From Epiperipatus broadwayi (Eukaryota; Onychophora; Udeonychophora; Euonychophora; Peripatidae), in the NCBI GenBank assembly GCA_028023455.1, contig JAQFVV010012669.1, forward strand, positions 686,501 through 750,500: a stretch of DNA of 64,000 bases, read 5' to 3'. The notes under the pieces were generated by a model, which worked only from the letters and a program-made list of their open reading frames with translations, did not search any database and was not told the DNA's origin. How positions within the stretch are numbered: the first letter of the stretch is position 1; each line of letters opens with the position of its first letter. The position numbers were made by a program, and so were the translations under genes. Positions 60,506 through 64,000 of the stretch are shown in pieces.

Positions 60506-61863
60506 ATATATAGATATATAATGAATGTAGATGTACCAATATTATATGTAAAAGTATTTTCTCTTATACAAAGTAAAAAACATCTCATTAATTTGGACTG
60601 TATTGGCATTATTTTACAGCCAAAGATCTACAAAAATCTTTAGTTATAATTATAATGTATAGCACTGAAAGTATTTATTAAAGCATTACAATGCAATCCA
60701 AATTAGTTAAATTCTGTTGGATATTGTATGAGTGTTTTATTATATATATTATAACGGTCGGGGTGTTATATGGTCTTACTGTATCTACCATACAGGGCAC
60801 CACCAGGCCATTTGAACCTGGAAAATTTATATAATAGGCAGATATGCATTGTTAAAGATCTAACTTTGTTTTATTATTATTATATATTGACCGTTAGCCC
60901 ACACCACTAGCTCTAGGAGATGCAGAGATTTATAATAAATAGCTTCTTAAACATTTTTTAAACATTTTAATAAAGAAAAGATTTAAATTCTTAAAAAATA
61001 TTTTTAATATAAAAAAAAATAAACCACTTCCAGTAATAACACACACACAAAAAAAGCATTTATTGATGCACATATATAAATATATTTAAAATTGAGGAAT
61101 AAATTAATCTTAAATTTGTTGATTATTTTTAAATTTAAATTATTATTTTAGAAAGTCCACACAGATGGACAGTTTATAAGTTTGTTTTATAATGTTGAGT
61201 ATAAATAGGCTACATAGATTACTCAGTTAAAAAAACTTTTCAAAAACAATCATCCAACCTCAGACTAAAAGTTCGTAGCCAACCCAATGCCTGCTTCCAG
61301 ATATACAGATGCAACCAATGTAATATGAAGATGCTAACATAAAACCATGCTGTCGGAAATGTGAGTCTGCAGTGTGATATTACTTGAAGGACATGATCCT
61401 TGTCCAGTACAGAAATGTGCACCTGTCTGGTGAAGGAGTCATGTATATAATATTTAAAAGAAATGCTATGTATGGGGGAGAGTGGTCTATTTGCCAACTT
61501 ATAGTCCCTATCTATAAAGCTAAAGGGGTCAATGTTACAGGAAATATGTCCGTGTCCATTGCTATGCAATGTCTACATCTTTGGGTCATGTATTCAATTA
61601 GGCTTTGCCCTGTATGCTAACATGCTTCACCCATACATCTCTCCACCAGGATCAACCTAACTATGAAACAAATAGCCTGAAATTAAACCCCTTTAAAATA
61701 AACATAAACGAATTTAAATATAATTATTAATTGAAAATTGCTGAGGGTAATTTACAATAAAGTAAACCCAATGACATTCATCATAAGGTGCCACATTGAC
61801 AACAATAACTTAAAAGATATATGAATAAATACGTTTGTACACTCAGCATGAGGTGTCATATTT

Positions 61864-61924
<61 letters not shown>

Positions 61925-62956
61925 GTATATGAAAATCTTAAGAAATAACTAACATAAATGTTAACAAATCTATGCAGCCATCTACCCCCAACTTAAATTT
62001 AATACATTTTATAATTTAGTTAATAGATAAAATAAATAAAGCAAAAAATGAAAATGATTAGTTAACATAATTCCATATAAAAAAATTATTAATAATTGAT
62101 TTAAAATTTTCGTTTTTAGGTCAGGTAAGAGTTCATACTTTATATAACTAATTGAAAGTTTGTTAAAGTTTATATTGAATAAATACAAGAGTTCATACTT
62201 TATGGATTCCAGAATATTTAGAGGTCCATCTTCATGATCACTTTTGTAGATTATTTGTCCTCCTTTGAAACTAAGCTGCTACTTGCCATTCATTTAGTAA
62301 AGAACTGTCACTGGGAGGCCTCAGCTGGTTGTCAGGAAATTAAATCTATTGCAGACTCCTACATTGTGGAGTCTGCAATACAGCTATAGTTCATATGTAG
62401 ATTAATAGTCAGCTCTAAGACAACAACCATTAATGAATTCAATTATTTTGGCATTTATACATTTATTAGCCTCTTATCGGCATTTTCACAGTTCGATCGA
62501 ACATGATGTCACTGATCCTAAGGTCTAGATGTTTTTTTCCATTATGGTCCATGTGCTTGTTGCTGCTTCAGAGCGAGAAACAATCTCTAATTTTTATTTA
62601 TATCTTTTATCTGATCTTTTAATTATTTAAGTGCCCCAAGGGCTAGTTTGCTCTGCATTTAATTAATAAAACAATCATTTCCATTTTCTAAGATTAAAAC
62701 TTAATAGAAATCAACATTTATTTCTATTTTCCTTTATACAACTTTTTAACAAAAATATTTATCTATCTTTAGTTCTTTATTTTTTTTTTTTTTTTACAAA
62801 AAAGTACTTTCAAATTCTTTTTTTTTTTTTAAAAAAAATACTATTAAAGTTTTCCATCTGTGCGATATATATATATGTTAATATAACTCTTAATTTTTGG
62901 CTTTTAGTTTTTAATAAAATCATTTTTACTTAAGATTTATTTTACCGTTATAATAT
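60506..62956. other. AT-rich stretch with no recognised gene
   Basis: A segment of higher complexity at 61240-61640 has open frames on both strands (109 residues minus, 78 residues plus), but neither resembles a known family. A (TA)n run lies at 61869-61922. A 12-bp perfect stem-loop (ATTGCAGACTCC with its inverse) lies at 62348-62379. Confidence 0.5.
61869..61922. repeat. (TA)n microsatellite
   Basis: Uninterrupted TA dinucleotides, about 27 units. Confidence 0.95.
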
Positions 62957-63145
62957 ATATATAATTATATAATTGAATATTTATAAATACAGTAATTAGA
63001 TAATTAAAATTTTTATCCACTTAGGAGTGCTTTTGATTATCCTAGTAATCTTTGTACTAGGATAATCAAAAGCACTCCTAAGTGGATAAAAATTTTAATT
63101 ATCTAATTACTGTATTTATAAATATTCAATTATATAATTATGTAT
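62957..63145. repeat. Near-perfect palindrome with 91-bp arms
   Basis: The arm 62957-63047 is the inverse of 63055-63145 with at most one or two mismatches near the outer ends. The loop is only 7 bases (63048-63054). Examples: CACTTAGGAGTGCTTTTGAT at left, ATCAAAAGCACTCCTAAGTG at right. Non-coding. A recent foldback insertion or inverted duplication. Confidence 0.93.
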
Positions 63146-63173
63146 ATTGGCTTGAAAAAATAGATATCAAATA

Positions 63174-63202
63174 ATAATATATATATATATATATATATAT
63201 AT
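63174..63202. repeat. (TA)n microsatellite next to a foldback element
   Basis: TA run followed by TGTGGGGGGC, immediately before the foldback element at 63205. Confidence 0.9.
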
Positions 63203-63204
63203 GT

Positions 63205-63922
63205 GGGGGGCGGTCTAATATAGGGAGCATACCAATATCTCAAACAAGCTTTTATTGATAAGTGAGGTAAAAGAAAGATATTTAAAATCTCTATCTAGAA
63301 TATTCCTATCCCCAGATCAATTGGTTTCCAGCTTTTGCCTCACCTTAGTGAGGAACTAGAACATTCAGTCACTAGATCTAAAATATCAACTCAAAATCCA
63401 GAACTTATTTAATAGCTATCTAATTTAAATAGCTATATGGGACTGAACCAAATTCAGATCTACCATATTGTAATAGCCTTAGCATTGCCAAAGTCTCAAA
63501 GGCAAAATATCAATAAAGCAAGCCATATATTGTGCGACATTGCTTTTATAAGCTTGTATTTACAAATATGTAATATAGGAAGCATACCAATAGATCAAAC
63601 AAGCCATTTTAAGTTAAACACATTTTCATGTCTGAAAAATTCAAATTTTCTACTTAAATGTTACATATTAAATAAGTCCTGTTTTTTGAGTTGATATTTT
63701 AGATCTAGTGTCTGAATGTTCTAGCTCCTCACTGAGGTGAGCCAAAATCTTGAAACCAATTGGTCTAGGGATAAGAATATTCTAGATAGAAATTTTAAAT
63801 ATCTTTCTCTTTCTGTACTTATCAATAAGAGCTTATTTGAGCTATTAGTATGCTCCCTATATTATATTTGTAAATACAAGCTTATAAAAGCAATGTCATG
63901 CAATATATGACTTGCTTCATTG

Positions 63923-63930
<8 letters not shown>
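63205..63930. repeat. Nested foldback element (member 3), about 720 bp
   Basis: The left arm 63213-63412 (AATATAGGGAGCATACCAAT, CTATCTAGAATATTCCTATC, AATTGGTTTCCAGC) is inverted in 63672-63866 (GATAAGAATATTCTAGATAG, ATTAGTATGCTCCCTATATT). A second inverted pair is nested: 63505-63590 (AAAGCAAGCCATATATTG, AAGCTTGTATTTACAAATAT) with 63855-63925 (ATATTTGTAAATACAAGCTT, CAATATATGACTTGCTT). (TA)n runs flank both sides. No open frame of note. Confidence 0.88.

Positions 63931-64000
<70 letters not shown>
63925..64000. repeat. (TA)n microsatellite running off the window
   Basis: TA dinucleotides continue to the last base, so the full length is unknown. Confidence 0.95.

Noticed and set aside
60745-60890. 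A possible tRNA-like or terminal-inverted-repeat element (CAGGTTCAAATGG on the minus strand; TAACGGTC and GACCGTTA at the ends)
   Set aside because: A B-box-like motif is present without an A box, and the inverted motif is only 8 bases, so chance cannot be excluded.
61240-61620. Overlapping frames of 109 (minus) and 78 (plus) residues
   Set aside because: Neither shows a motif or family resemblance. The region is less AT-rich, so longer open frames on both strands are expected by chance. It may be an unrecognised repeat.
3361-64000. CRISPR-like arrays among the many TA-rich repeats
   Set aside because: The repeats are dinucleotide runs or dispersed elements with no regular spacers, and the window is eukaryotic.

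Overview
This window is AT-rich nuclear DNA from an invertebrate animal. It holds one recognisable host coding exon, many dead or dying transposable elements, and long AT-rich stretches with (TA)n microsatellites. The host exon encodes the N-terminus of a Kv2/Shab-type voltage-gated potassium channel. Its intron-exon structure, the RTE-like LINEs, the Penelope-like elements with GIY-YIG endonuclease and the tRNA-derived SINEs all fit a metazoan. An arthropod (possibly a chelicerate) or another protostome is plausible, but the sequence alone does not settle the species.

Layout. 1-12.9 kb: the left part of the first intron of the Kv2-like gene (minus strand). It carries a dead hAT/ZMYM1-like transposase (1.6-3.1 kb, plus), a dead RTE LINE (5.2-7.05 kb, minus) split by an almost perfect foldback element (6.54-6.82 kb), a tRNA-like SINE (7.15 kb), an RTE 3' end (8.05-8.5 kb) and a tRNA-Gly-derived SINE (11.58 kb). 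12.9-13.8 kb: the Kv2 T1-domain exon and a probable 5' UTR. 14-21.5 kb: an RTE 3' fragment, hairpin-type repeats and a nearly full-length minus-strand RTE (17.96-20.9 kb). 22.6-25.5 kb: a decayed plus-strand RTE. 25.5-33 kb: no gene seen. 33.0-34.66 kb: the best-preserved RTE copy, internally deleted but flanked by a 9-bp target-site duplication.

36.8-38.8 kb: a roughly 2-kb palindrome made of two Penelope-like (RT tail plus GIY-YIG) fragments joined head to head. 38.86-42.14 and 45.78-49.81 kb: two minus-strand copies of a second, APE-type LINE family. 44.47-44.57 kb: a very short tRNA-derived retroposon with a 14-bp target-site duplication. 50.0-52.1 kb: a second hAT/ZMYM1-like pseudogene (minus), interrupted by a hairpin element. 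52-57 kb: AT-rich DNA with a second tRNA-like SINE copy and a diverged 229-bp tandem repeat. 57.4-60.5 kb: another RTE copy with an odd 5' leader. 60.5-64 kb: AT-rich DNA with a perfect 91-bp-arm palindrome, a nested foldback element and a terminal (TA)n run.

No operon, CRISPR array or bacterial system is present. The most informative points are the Kv2 exon with its zinc-site signature and phase-0 donor, the Penelope palindrome, the foldback elements much younger than the LINE they split, and a repeat family flanked by 12-14 bp duplications that includes a 50-bp miniature member. I did not find evidence for a wholly new cellular system. Coordinates of degraded repeats are approximate, because they come from reading copies against each other by eye.
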